Shown: positions 35,767 through 44,144 of the stretch, in pieces
Layout of the letters: the number at the start of each line of letters is the position of its first letter
How positions within the stretch are numbered: the stretch's first letter is position 1
DNA from: DATAUD01 sp036501665
GTDB lineage: Bacteria; Verrucomicrobiota; Verrucomicrobiia; Limisphaerales; Palsa-1400
DNA: 64,000 nucleotides
Reading direction: 5' to 3'
Assembly (NCBI GenBank): GCA_036501665.1
Contig: DASXZW010000117.1
Coordinates: forward strand, 1 to 64,000
The notes under the pieces: model-generated
Told to the model about the DNA's origin: nothing
What the model saw: the letters and a program-made list of their open reading frames with translations, nothing else
Database searches by the model: none
Translations under genes and position numbers: made by a program

Positions 35767-36395
35767 CCGGCGCTCCCGGGACGGGCACGGCGGTTCCCAA
35801 CCTTAATCTCGCCTCGCGCAAGAGCGGCAACCGCCGACGGGTAAACGCGATGTTCAGCTTCCTGGATGCGAGCATGAAGTGTTTCCGCAGTGTCCGAAGG
35901 AAGAACCGGCACCGTTTCCTGCGCAATGATCGGCCCAGTATCAATCCCTTGATCGACGAAATGGACGGTGACGCCCGTGACCTTGACGCCGTAATCAAGC
36001 GCCTGCTTCCAAGCTTCCAGACCGGGAAAGGACGGCAGCAAGGAAGGGTGAATATTGATTACTTTGTTTGCAAATGTCCGTAGAAATTCGCCTTTGAGAA
36101 TACGCATGAAACCCGCCAGAACGACCAAATCCACTCGTGCTTCGAGCAGGGCGGTAACGAAAGCAGCTTCCGCGGATTCATCCAGCTTGGTGCGAAACTT
36201 TCCCGGCGCGATATACCGATTCTCCAGGCCGCATTCCTTAGCCCGGTCCAGGATGCCAGCATTCTCGACGTCGCTGATCACAACCGCGACCTGCGCCGAG
36301 ATTAGCCCTTTCGCGCAGGCATCCGCAATGGCAACGCAATTGGAACCTTTGCCGGATCCAAGTATGCCGAGACGATATTGAGACTGTCCGCTCAC
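35763..36395 (-). CDS. purN: Phosphoribosylglycinamide formyltransferase
   Basis: This 210-aa protein has the PurN formyl-transferase fold: GILGSGKGSNC, LAGFMRILKGEFL, and NIHPSLLPSFPG with catalytic Asn, His, and a downstream Asp in DQGIDTGPI. It adds the formyl group from 10-formyl-THF to GAR, in de novo purine synthesis. The gene heads a leftward set with the small basic gene and hisG, so purine and histidine synthesis are linked. Confidence 0.93.
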   Translation of the reverse strand: MSGQSQYRLGILGSGKGSNCVAIADACAKGLISAQVAVVISDVENAGILDRAKECGLENRYIAPGKFRTKLDESAEAAFVTALLEARVDLVVLAGFMRILKGEFLRTFANKVINIHPSLLPSFPGLEAWKQALDYGVKVTGVTVHFVDQGIDTGPIIAQETVPVLPSDTAETLHARIQEAEHRVYPSAVAALARGEIKVGNRRARPGSAG

Positions 36396-36510
36396 AGGTT
36401 ATATCTGGCGGAAAGCCGGGCGTTTTGCAATGACAGGTTCGCTCCCAAATGGGAAAGCATCTCCAGATGTTCAAGTTGCACAACGCGCAAGCGTCAAATA
36501 CTATGTGTGT

Positions 36511-37341
36511 ATGCACTCCAGCGGTCGATCCGCGCGCCTAATGCAGAAGATGCGGTTTGGAGGGCTTGGTGCTTTCACCTTGGGGGAACTCTTGACGACT
36601 ATCGCCATTATTGGAGTTCTTGCGGCGCTTTTGTTGACGGCTTTAACGCGCGGCGTGGGGTTGGCGAAGCGAACCGATTGCGTCAACAACTTGCGACAGC
36701 TTGGAATCGCAATGCAGATGTATGTGGCGGACAAACATGTTTATCCACTGGTTGCGATTGATTTCCCTGATCACTATATCGGCTGGGAAAATGCCCTTGC
36801 GAGGGCTGAATTAGATGGCCCGGCCCACAACAACAAACCGCCACTTTATCCGCGACCGGGTATCTGGCACTGTCCGGCAGCCACCCTTCCTCAAGGCTGG
36901 GATAACTATGCGGACTATGGATACAATAGTTATGGCATGAGTCCCTCCTCTGGATCGAACTCGCTTGGCGTGGGCGGGCAACATATTTGGGCCATTTGGA
37001 GCGGTCCAGCGAATCCGGCTCCGCCGATAAGCCCGTCGGAAGTTGTCAGTCCGAGTCAAATGATGGAGATTGGCGACGGATTCAAGGGCGGTAGTGCGGT
37101 GATCCAGGATGGATGGTATGTTCTGTGGCGAACTTACGGTGTGACAGAAACGAACTATGTCGGATATGTAGGGAGTACTAAGCGAGCTTATTCACGCCAT
37201 CAGAGCAAAGCAAACGTGGTGTTTTGCGACGGTCACGTTGAATCACCCACGATGAAATCCCTATTTGTGGACACAACTGATGCGGCTTTATCTCGATGGA
37301 ACCGCGACCACCAACCACATCGAGAGCTATTGCAACCTTAA
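36511..37341 (+). CDS. Type II secretion-type pseudopilin
   Basis: From ATG 36511 this gives about 276 residues. A leader ending GLGA precedes FTLGELLTTIAIIGVLAALL, a type IV prepilin/pseudopilin N-terminus with Glu at +5. The C-terminus has SRHQSKANVVFCDGHVES, the H-DG motif of DUF1559-like pseudopilins. ATGs at 36541 and 36550 are alternatives. Such proteins are abundant in Verrucomicrobia and Planctomycetes; the specific role is unknown. Confidence 0.82.
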   Translation: MHSSGRSARLMQKMRFGGLGAFTLGELLTTIAIIGVLAALLLTALTRGVGLAKRTDCVNNLRQLGIAMQMYVADKHVYPLVAIDFPDHYIGWENALARAELDGPAHNNKPPLYPRPGIWHCPAATLPQGWDNYADYGYNSYGMSPSSGSNSLGVGGQHIWAIWSGPANPAPPISPSEVVSPSQMMEIGDGFKGGSAVIQDGWYVLWRTYGVTETNYVGYVGSTKRAYSRHQSKANVVFCDGHVESPTMKSLFVDTTDAALSRWNRDHQPHRELLQP

Positions 37342-37584
37342 CGGGCGCTGGGACCTTGAGTAGCCCCCATAACCAGTTAGTGGTCTTGTTGACAAGTCCT
37401 TCGGTCCTCGCACGCTGCCACAAAGGTCTTTGGCGCGTTCGTACAACGACTGACATTTTTTCTCACCGAGAAATTGGTCTATCAGATCGCGCACGATCGC
37501 TGCTTTCGAGCGGCCAAGAGCTTTTGCCCGCTCATTCAAAAGCGCGATCTGTTTCCGTTCCATTTTCAAGGTTACTGTTTTCAT
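37327..37584 (-). CDS. CopG/ribbon-helix-helix antitoxin, orphan
   Basis: This 85-aa protein has a ribbon-helix-helix domain (MKTVTLKMERKQIALLNE, RSKAAIVRDLIDQFL) and a C-terminal SVRGPKDLSTRP-type segment found in antitoxins of PIN-domain toxins. No toxin follows, because the downstream strand is occupied by the pseudopilin gene, with which it overlaps by 15 nt. The tail after GYGG looks extended. It may be a solitary remnant. Confidence 0.7.
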   Translation of the reverse strand: MKTVTLKMERKQIALLNERAKALGRSKAAIVRDLIDQFLGEKKCQSLYERAKDLCGSVRGPKDLSTRPLTGYGGYSRSQRPLRLQ

Positions 37585-37603
37585 GCGAAGAAGACAGGTC
37601 GCG

Positions 37604-37942
37604 TTAAACGCCGGTAGGCAATTGATTGACCTTCGCGGCGAAGATGAAATCGCTCTCGGTCAGGCCGTCGATTTTGTGGGTCCACAACGTCAGTTTCACT
37701 TTTCCCCACGCGAGGTAAATGTCGGGGTGGTGGTTCCATTGCTCGGCCAATTCCCCCACGCGATTGGTGAAATCAAGCGCGGCGCGAAAGTCCTTGAATT
37801 TAAATTCCCGCTCCAAATGGTGCTCGTCAATGACGTGCCAATCGTTGCCCAATTGGCCCGCAAGATTTTTCAGTTCATCGCCCGCAAGCGGTGGAACGCC
37901 ACCTTTGCAGGGAACACACACCTTTTCCGCCAAATTTCCCAT
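37604..37942 (-). CDS. phhB: 4a-hydroxytetrahydrobiopterin dehydratase (PCD/PhhB-like)
   Basis: This 112-aa protein shows the PCD signature: LEREFKFKDFRAALDFTNRV, EQWNHHPDIYLAWGKV and LTLWTHKIDGLTESDFIFA. It recycles pterin cofactor 4a-carbinolamine, although bacterial members also serve as DCoH-like regulators. It has an extra N-terminal CVPCKGGVPPL segment with Cys, as in many bacterial homologues. No aromatic hydroxylase gene is visible in the window. Confidence 0.9.
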   Translation of the reverse strand: MGNLAEKVCVPCKGGVPPLAGDELKNLAGQLGNDWHVIDEHHLEREFKFKDFRAALDFTNRVGELAEQWNHHPDIYLAWGKVKLTLWTHKIDGLTESDFIFAAKVNQLPTGV

Positions 37943-37979
37943 AATGTGATGTTACCATCGAAACCGCTGGGACGCGAAT

Positions 37980-38696
37980 TTACGTTTTGGCGCTGGCAGG
38001 AAGCGCAGCCCGAACCTGGCGCAACAATTCGGCGGCGTGCCATTGGCCGGGCGCTGCGGAACCATCAAGATAACCGTAAGTCAGGCACGAGCCGAGCGCA
38101 GCAAATTCAACCCGCGTTTGCGCCCATGCCTCGCCCATGCCGATGACGCAAATCGGCTTGGGCCACAGGTGTCCCAACAACGATTTGAGAACCGCAACGT
38201 CTTCCTCGCGATTGATCATCGTGGAAATTTTGGCGATGGAGCCGACCGTCATCCCTTTTTCGGCAATAGTGCATAAGTCCGCAAGCGGCGGAGTTTCTTG
38301 AAAATTGTGGAAGGAAACGACGCAGGCTTTGCGTAACCTCGCAGCCTCAGCGCAGACCGATCCGCAAAACACGCTGCTGAGTTCCACATCTACGGCGGCC
38401 AGTTCCCGCAACGCTTCGGCGTACACAGCTTCGCGCTTCGAATCGTCCGACAACCAGTTGCCGCCTTCGGCGCGCAGCCGCGCAGTCAACAAAACCGGTT
38501 TGCCGCCAGATTGAATCTTTTTGCATCGCCACAGCCAATCGGACTGGGTGTTTGTCCTGTCAAGACGCACTTCTACAACATCGCAACAAAAATCACCCGC
38601 AAAATCAAAAGACGAAAGCGTCCCGACAACTCGTGGAATTCTTCCTATTTCCAGCGCCCCGGTGTCCGTCCGAAACTCGACATTTGATGCGGTCAT
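37980..38696 (-). CDS. aroD: Type I 3-dehydroquinate dehydratase
   Basis: The 238-aa reading from ATG 38696 fits family length; a start at 38765 would add 23 residues close to a repeat element. Motifs are CDVVEVRLDR, VVSFHNF (catalytic His) and SIAKISTMINREEDV (Schiff-base Lys). It dehydrates 3-dehydroquinate in the shikimate pathway. Spacing to phhB is 37 bp. Sequence is rather divergent from E. coli AroD, so the assignment rests on these active-site motifs. Confidence 0.82.
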   Translation of the reverse strand: MTASNVEFRTDTGALEIGRIPRVVGTLSSFDFAGDFCCDVVEVRLDRTNTQSDWLWRCKKIQSGGKPVLLTARLRAEGGNWLSDDSKREAVYAEALRELAAVDVELSSVFCGSVCAEAARLRKACVVSFHNFQETPPLADLCTIAEKGMTVGSIAKISTMINREEDVAVLKSLLGHLWPKPICVIGMGEAWAQTRVEFAALGSCLTYGYLDGSAAPGQWHAAELLRQVRAALPASAKT

Positions 38697-38776
38697 TTCA
38701 GTGAAAAGCCTATCTTTGTTGGCCGAAAACCGCAAGGTAGCGTGAAACGAGCCGGGCAGTCGCATTTAAGTTTGGA

Positions 38777-38830
38777 GGTAGGGCTGCCTCGCCGAGGCGG
38801 CCGCGGTCGCCTCGGCGAGCCGCCCTTACC
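38777..38830. repeat. 54-bp REP-like palindromic element, copy 2
   Basis: It starts GGTAGGGCTGCCTCGCCGAG and ends GAGCCGCCCTTACC, with the same 54-bp length and two-hairpin layout as the copy at 7977-8030. It lies between the dehydroquinase start and the Ada-AlkA gene. The ends are inverted repeats of each other. Confidence 0.8.
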
Positions 38831-38905
38831 AGACGTGATTTCCAGTCAAAATTCGACTTCCGAAAACGGCGAGCACGCCTTTCAATTTTATCATACAGTG
38901 TTGTC

Positions 38906-40345
38906 GTGATATTAAACGGAGACCAGTGTTACCAGGCAGTCTTGACCCGCGACGCGCGATTCGACGGACGGTTTTTCGTCGCCGTGAAATCGACCCGAAT
39001 TTATTGCCGGCCGATTTGCCGCGTAAAAACACCGCTCCGCAAAAACTGCACATTTTACGGCCATGCGGCGGAGGCGGAAGTCAGCGGGTACCGCCCATGC
39101 AAACGCTGCCGGCCCGAACTCGCGCCGGGCGGCAGCGACATGGAAATCAGCAGCGAACTCGCTCGCGCAACACTGAACCACATCAGGCAGGATTTTCTGG
39201 CCGAACATTCTTTGGAAGAGCTGGCGGGCCAATTGGGAATCACCGACCGGCACATGCGCAAAGTTTTTCAGGACGAATTCGGCGTCTCGCCAGTCGAATA
39301 TTGGCAAACCCAGCGTTTGCTTCTCGCGAAACAACTTCTGACCGATTCCAAGTTGTCCGTCACTTCGGCGGCGATGGCGAGCGGGTTTCGCAGCTTGCGG
39401 CGATTCAATGTCGCGCTCAAGGAACGCTATCGGATGACACCTTCCGAACTGCGGAAAGTCGCAAAGAGCGGCGCAAAAAAATCCTCCGAGTTTACATTTC
39501 GCCTCGCGTATCGCCCGCCTTTTGATTGGGAACGACTGCTCAGCTTTCTCTCGCGTCGCGCGATTCCGGGCGTCGAGTCGATTGAAAATGGCGCTTATTT
39601 TCGCGCCGTTCGAATCACGCGGCAGAACCGTGAATACACCGGTTTTGTGGAAGTCAGGAATGACGCCGACGCAAACCTGCTTTCCGTCCAGCTTTCTGAC
39701 GAGCTTGTTCCAATTTGCGCGACAATTCTGGATCGCGTCCGGTCTCTTTTTGATTTGCTCGCGGACCCGAGTGTAATCAACGACAGGCTTGGCGAATTGG
39801 CTGCACATCGTCCTGGCCTTCGTGTTCCCGGAAGCTTCGATGGATTTGAAATGGCTGTTCGGGCGGTGCTTGGGCAGCAGGTTTCCGTGGCAGGCGCAAG
39901 CACGCTGGCTGGAAGATTCGCGGCCAGGTTTGGCGCGCCAATTTCAACGCCAGTCGCTTCGTTGCGTTATGTTTTCCCAACGCCAGCGCGAATCGCCAAG
40001 GCAAGCCAGGAAGAAATTTGCAAACTAGGAATCACCGGGCGGCGCGCAAAAACTCTTATTGACCTGGCGCGGGCGATCCATAGCGGGGAATTGCTTTTGG
40101 AACCGGGGCACCGCGTCGAGGGAACATTGCGGAAACTTCGCGCAATCGGCGGCATCGGCGAATGGACCGCGCAATACATCGCAATGCGCGCTCTTTCGTG
40201 GCCGGACGCTTTTCCACACACGGATTTAGGTTTGGTCAAGGCTCTGAACGAAAAACAGCCGAAGCGCATTCTCGAATTGACAGAAAAGTGGCGTCCGTGG
40301 AGGGCCTACGCCGCCATTCACTTATGGTCCAGTCTGGAAAAATAA
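38906..40345 (+). CDS. Ada-type regulator fused to AlkA 3-methyladenine glycosylase
   Basis: The 479-aa protein has an N-terminal Ada zinc domain (Cys34, 38, 65, 68, CRPICRV, YRPCKRCRP). It also has an AraC-type helix-turn-helix (LAGQLGITDRHMRKVFQDEF) and a C-terminal AlkA module with AlkA_N and HhH-GPD (IGGIGEWTAQYIAMRAL, catalytic Asp in FPHTDLGL). It would sense methyl-phosphotriester damage, activate expression and excise alkylated bases. The start is GTG at 38906. An ogt gene follows within 2 bp. Confidence 0.92.
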   Translation: MILNGDQCYQAVLTRDARFDGRFFVAVKSTRIYCRPICRVKTPLRKNCTFYGHAAEAEVSGYRPCKRCRPELAPGGSDMEISSELARATLNHIRQDFLAEHSLEELAGQLGITDRHMRKVFQDEFGVSPVEYWQTQRLLLAKQLLTDSKLSVTSAAMASGFRSLRRFNVALKERYRMTPSELRKVAKSGAKKSSEFTFRLAYRPPFDWERLLSFLSRRAIPGVESIENGAYFRAVRITRQNREYTGFVEVRNDADANLLSVQLSDELVPICATILDRVRSLFDLLADPSVINDRLGELAAHRPGLRVPGSFDGFEMAVRAVLGQQVSVAGASTLAGRFAARFGAPISTPVASLRYVFPTPARIAKASQEEICKLGITGRRAKTLIDLARAIHSGELLLEPGHRVEGTLRKLRAIGGIGEWTAQYIAMRALSWPDAFPHTDLGLVKALNEKQPKRILELTEKWRPWRAYAAIHLWSSLEK

Positions 40346-40347
40346 TT

Positions 40348-40830
40348 ATGACATCCTATTCAACAATAAAAACACCGATGGGCGACCTGATAATGGTCGC
40401 GAACGAATCCGAATTGATCGGCCTCTATTTTACGGAAGGCGAACACTTGCCAGTCTCGCGCAAAGCGTGGACGCTCGACCCGCGACATCCCGTTCTCAAA
40501 AAGGCGGCCAAAGAGCTCCAGGAATATTTCGCCGGCAAAAGAACGACGTTCACCTTTCCGCCCAGCGCGTATGGAACTGATTTTCAGAAACGGGTCTGGG
40601 AGGAAATCGCAAAAATTCCGTTCGGCGAAACCATCACTTACAGCGAACTCGCGAAGCGCGCCGGCAAGCCAAAAGCAATCCGGGCCGCGGGAACCGCCAC
40701 AGGACGCAATCCGCTAAGCATCATGGTCCCATGCCACCGGGTCCTGGGCAAACACGGCGCAATCGGCGGGTACGGCGGCGGCCTGCCCCGCAAACGCCAC
40801 CTGTTAAAACTCGAAAACGTGAAAATTTGA
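40348..40830 (+). CDS. ogt: Methylated-DNA-protein-cysteine methyltransferase
   Basis: Starting at ATG 40348, two nt after the Ada-AlkA stop, gives 160 residues. The C-terminal domain has FQKRVWEEIAKIPFGETITY, the catalytic IMVPCHRVLG, and GAIGGYGGGLPRKRHLL. It repairs O6-methylguanine by suicidal transfer to Cys. Upstream codons in the same frame encode the glycosylase in another frame. With ada-alkA it forms an alkylation-response operon. Confidence 0.93.
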   Translation: MTSYSTIKTPMGDLIMVANESELIGLYFTEGEHLPVSRKAWTLDPRHPVLKKAAKELQEYFAGKRTTFTFPPSAYGTDFQKRVWEEIAKIPFGETITYSELAKRAGKPKAIRAAGTATGRNPLSIMVPCHRVLGKHGAIGGYGGGLPRKRHLLKLENVKI

Positions 40831-40974
40831 AACAACGCGAAGCCGATTTAATAAGCGCTTCGTCTCATTTCTTTTGACCGCGCCGTCCATTTTCAACGAC
40901 AAAACTTTAAAGTTCGACAGCGTTATGTAACTGCGGAATTGACGAAATGTAGAGGAAGGCGCATTTGTGGAACA

Positions 40975-41727
40975 ATGAAATCCGCAACGCAGATTCAAAA
41001 TCGTCGAGCGGACACGGCCTTTACCCTGATTGAGCTGTTGGTGGTCATTGCCATCATCGCGATTCTGGCCGCCATGCTGCTGCCCGCGCTATCGAAAACC
41101 AAAGCCAGCGCCCTTCAAACCAAGTGCCTGAGCAATCTCAGACAAATTGATTTCGCGATGTTGCAGTATTGCTCGGATAGCAAAGACACGACGCCTGGAG
41201 CTGCCACTGCGCCGGTGGGCGACCCTTTTGATGAAGTGGGAAGCGGAGGGATTTGGTGGTGGTATCGCGAACTGTTGAATCCTTACGTGGGGATCACGCA
41301 CTCGAGCAGCAACGACTTTGTATTTCAATGTCCGATGGACAGGGGTTGGAGGGGAGTAAGCACTGAATGGGTTAATCCCCTTTACACTTACGAAAATCTT
41401 GACTGGGGCAGCTACAACTACAATGGCATCAACAACGAAACACCAAGCACGAACAACCTTCTCAACATTAAACTAGCCGTCGTCCGCCATCCTGCGCGCA
41501 CCTGGTTGATCTGTGAATGGTGTTTTACCTGGGCGTACTCCTGGCATAACAGCCTCACTGGCAGCGCCAACGTCTCCTACAATAATGCAGTTGCAAATGT
41601 GGCATTTGTGGATGGCCACTCAGGTTATATCAAAGCGTACTACAACAAGAGCGAAGGCACTTTCCCTCCTGCGTATCCCACCTACGAGATTCCCGGCGAT
41701 TGCGGTTACCAAAACGCGCCTAATTAG
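40975..41727 (+). CDS. Type II secretion-type pseudopilin
   Basis: The ATG at 40975 gives 250 residues with leader MKSATQIQNRRADTA, then FTLIELLVVIAIIAILAAML, a classical prepilin helix. The middle has CLSNLRQIDFAMLQYCSD and the end NVAFVDGHSGYIKAYY, the DG-H motif. The family is highly expanded in Verrucomicrobia. It follows the DNA-repair operon with a 144-nt gap and is probably unrelated to it. Confidence 0.85.
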   Translation: MKSATQIQNRRADTAFTLIELLVVIAIIAILAAMLLPALSKTKASALQTKCLSNLRQIDFAMLQYCSDSKDTTPGAATAPVGDPFDEVGSGGIWWWYRELLNPYVGITHSSSNDFVFQCPMDRGWRGVSTEWVNPLYTYENLDWGSYNYNGINNETPSTNNLLNIKLAVVRHPARTWLICEWCFTWAYSWHNSLTGSANVSYNNAVANVAFVDGHSGYIKAYYNKSEGTFPPAYPTYEIPGDCGYQNAPN

Positions 41728-41842
41728 AGCGATTTAAGAAAGCAGTGCATGATTTAGCTGTGGATGGGTAGCTCGACAATAAAGTTGGCGGTGGTATTCT
41801 CAAATCGCGGCTGGCTCGGCCATAAGCAGCCGGAGCAGAGAA

Positions 41843-44080
41843 ATGACTATGGTGAAACTTACCTTCGCGCTTGCCTTCGTTGCGTTCATCCTGCCGGTTT
41901 GTGCGGACGTTGGCGCGGCTTCCGGCTCCACTTCCAAATTCAATTTCAATACGCCGGATTCGTTGTCGCGCTGGATTCTTTCAGGCGATGTTTCGATTGA
42001 TCCGTCAAAAAATCACGCGGGTGCAGGCATCTCCCTGAAAATTGGGCTGGGCGGGACTGCGCTATTGAAACTTCGTCCCGAAGATGGATCAGGGAAGGTG
42101 GAACTTTGGGTTTACGACGATGGTTCAAAACCAAAAGACGCCAAGATGGGCCGCGTCGGACCGCGATGGGGCCTTGTTCAAACGGACAGTCATCTCTTCG
42201 CGGCGGGCATGATCTACGCCAGTTATCTTGCGGGCGACGAAGGTTACACTGCGACTGCCAATAACGGAACCAACTGGTTCGACCAATTGTTCTGGCTTGG
42301 AATCAATCGTGCGCCCGCGGGGTGGCATAAATGGACTTTTGATTTCGACGACGAAGTCGGCCTTCGCCTTTTTTATGACGACAAGGAAATCGGCCCCGCG
42401 CTGGACAAGGCGAATTTGAAAGGCTTCGCGGCATTGGAAATTTGGGGCGATGGCGGAATCGGCAAAGGACAAACGATTTGGGTCGATGACATCACGGTAA
42501 CGCTGGGCGGTCATCCGCATTTGGTAACTTCGACCGAGGAGGATCCTTACAGCAACGAAGCAATCGCAAAGTTCGCCGCGTCTCGGCCTGCCCCCGTAAT
42601 TTATCGAAGGGATCAAGCGCTCGCCAGACCCAACCTTGAAGACCTTCCGCTGGTCCAGGATGTTTCACAATACGGCATCACTTGGCATTTCAATCAGCCA
42701 GTGCGAGTGGGTCATTTCGTTAATGGCGACTGGTACGTGGTGGGCGCTGTCACTGTGACATCCATTGATCCGACGCCGCTTTACGGCGCAGAAATTCCGT
42801 TTCGCGAACTCGATTCTATGGATAAGGAAAAGCCAGAGGCGCAACGCGTTCGCAACGGCTTCATGGTCAACCCACCCGCGCAAATGAAAGTGTCTTACGA
42901 CAGCGGCGTGAAAAACTGGTTCGATCCTTCCCTTATTCAGAAACTTCCGGCGGCGCTCAATCCCGGCGACCGCATTGTCTCAACCATCAGCATGCCCAAG
43001 GGATTGAAGCTTCACGCGCAATTGCGAAATGTCATCGAGCGCGGCGTGGAGGACAGCAGCCCAATTCGCGCCGCGGCGGTGCTCACATGCGTCAACGCTC
43101 CGCAACCGGTGGATGCTTTTCGTCCCGCTTTCTCCGGGCAAAACGCGCGCACTTACCTTGCCCGCGATCTTAGGCGCAACCTGCTGCCGAACGCCGCGAA
43201 GACTCCCGGCTTGCCGAACGTTGACCGCTTTATTCGGTTCACGCAGCGTCCGTGGGTTGGGCCGGGATTTTTCGGATTCGAGGAGCCGGTTGAAAACATG
43301 CCGCAGTACGGGCTTGAATTTGGACGTGTCTCAGGGATTTCAGCGCTTCTTTTGTGTTCTGACATTGGTCAAGAACAAAAAGAACCTTTGCTCATCAATC
43401 TTTGCCAAATCGGGATCGACCTTGGCGGCATGATTCGCGGTGGGCATCCGGGCTGGACGGGGTTTGGCGGGCACGGGAGCGGGCGCAAACTTCCGATTGT
43501 GTTCGCCGGAATTCTTCTTGATGACGATGATTTTGCGAACGTCAACAAATCCTTTCCACTGGCAAGTTTTGGCGAAGATGAACAGACCGCCTACGGAATT
43601 TCCTGGACTGGGGCGACTGTCGTCTTCGCCGGCCATTCCGGTATCGATGCGGTCACTGGCCGAGGCCGGAATAAAGTGCGCGGCCAACCGTGGGGCCCCT
43701 ACGAGCACATGATGCCGATGCAGTGGAAGGACGGACAAAACACGAGCGAATCGTATCGCCGTTGTTGCACGAGCGTCGGGTGGGTCGCGCAAGCGCTGGC
43801 GATGCGTTTGATGCATGCCGAGAAGTTTTGGAATCACGATCCTTTCTTCGATTATGTGGATCGCTGGATGTATGAGGACGATTCGCAATTCGTCAAAATA
43901 ATCAAAGGCTTGACAGGCCGTGACGACGACCACGAATGGTCGCGCCAGGGCCAGGCATGGGACGCATTCGTCAACGAAATGTGGGCCAAGCATCGAACTG
44001 AATTGGTTCCGCCCACGAACGGATGGAAGCAGCCTCACGACGATACCTATTACGATTCCGCAGTCGCTAATCCGGAGTAA
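41843..44080 (+). CDS. Secreted protein of unknown function with a concanavalin-like N-terminal region
   Basis: This 745-aa protein starts MTMVKLTFALAFVAFILPVC after a GGAG ribosome site, and has a signal peptide. Residues about 30-225 look like a concanavalin/LamG-type beta-sandwich (FNFNTPDSLSRWILSGDVSI, VELWVYDDG). A long middle contains VNPPAQMKVSYDSGV. The remainder (SRQGQAWDAFVNEMW, GPYEHMMPMQWKDGQNTSES) may form an alpha-helical toroid. I do not recognise a family. It is 64 bp before a glucuronoyl esterase gene, suggesting polysaccharide metabolism. Confidence 0.7.
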   Translation: MTMVKLTFALAFVAFILPVCADVGAASGSTSKFNFNTPDSLSRWILSGDVSIDPSKNHAGAGISLKIGLGGTALLKLRPEDGSGKVELWVYDDGSKPKDAKMGRVGPRWGLVQTDSHLFAAGMIYASYLAGDEGYTATANNGTNWFDQLFWLGINRAPAGWHKWTFDFDDEVGLRLFYDDKEIGPALDKANLKGFAALEIWGDGGIGKGQTIWVDDITVTLGGHPHLVTSTEEDPYSNEAIAKFAASRPAPVIYRRDQALARPNLEDLPLVQDVSQYGITWHFNQPVRVGHFVNGDWYVVGAVTVTSIDPTPLYGAEIPFRELDSMDKEKPEAQRVRNGFMVNPPAQMKVSYDSGVKNWFDPSLIQKLPAALNPGDRIVSTISMPKGLKLHAQLRNVIERGVEDSSPIRAAAVLTCVNAPQPVDAFRPAFSGQNARTYLARDLRRNLLPNAAKTPGLPNVDRFIRFTQRPWVGPGFFGFEEPVENMPQYGLEFGRVSGISALLLCSDIGQEQKEPLLINLCQIGIDLGGMIRGGHPGWTGFGGHGSGRKLPIVFAGILLDDDDFANVNKSFPLASFGEDEQTAYGISWTGATVVFAGHSGIDAVTGRGRNKVRGQPWGPYEHMMPMQWKDGQNTSESYRRCCTSVGWVAQALAMRLMHAEKFWNHDPFFDYVDRWMYEDDSQFVKIIKGLTGRDDDHEWSRQGQAWDAFVNEMWAKHRTELVPPTNGWKQPHDDTYYDSAVANPE

Positions 44081-44144
44081 ATCTCCGGCCCGCTTTTGCG
44101 GGAGAATCCTTGACAAAGCTCTTGCCGGTTTCCACCGTTTTTCC

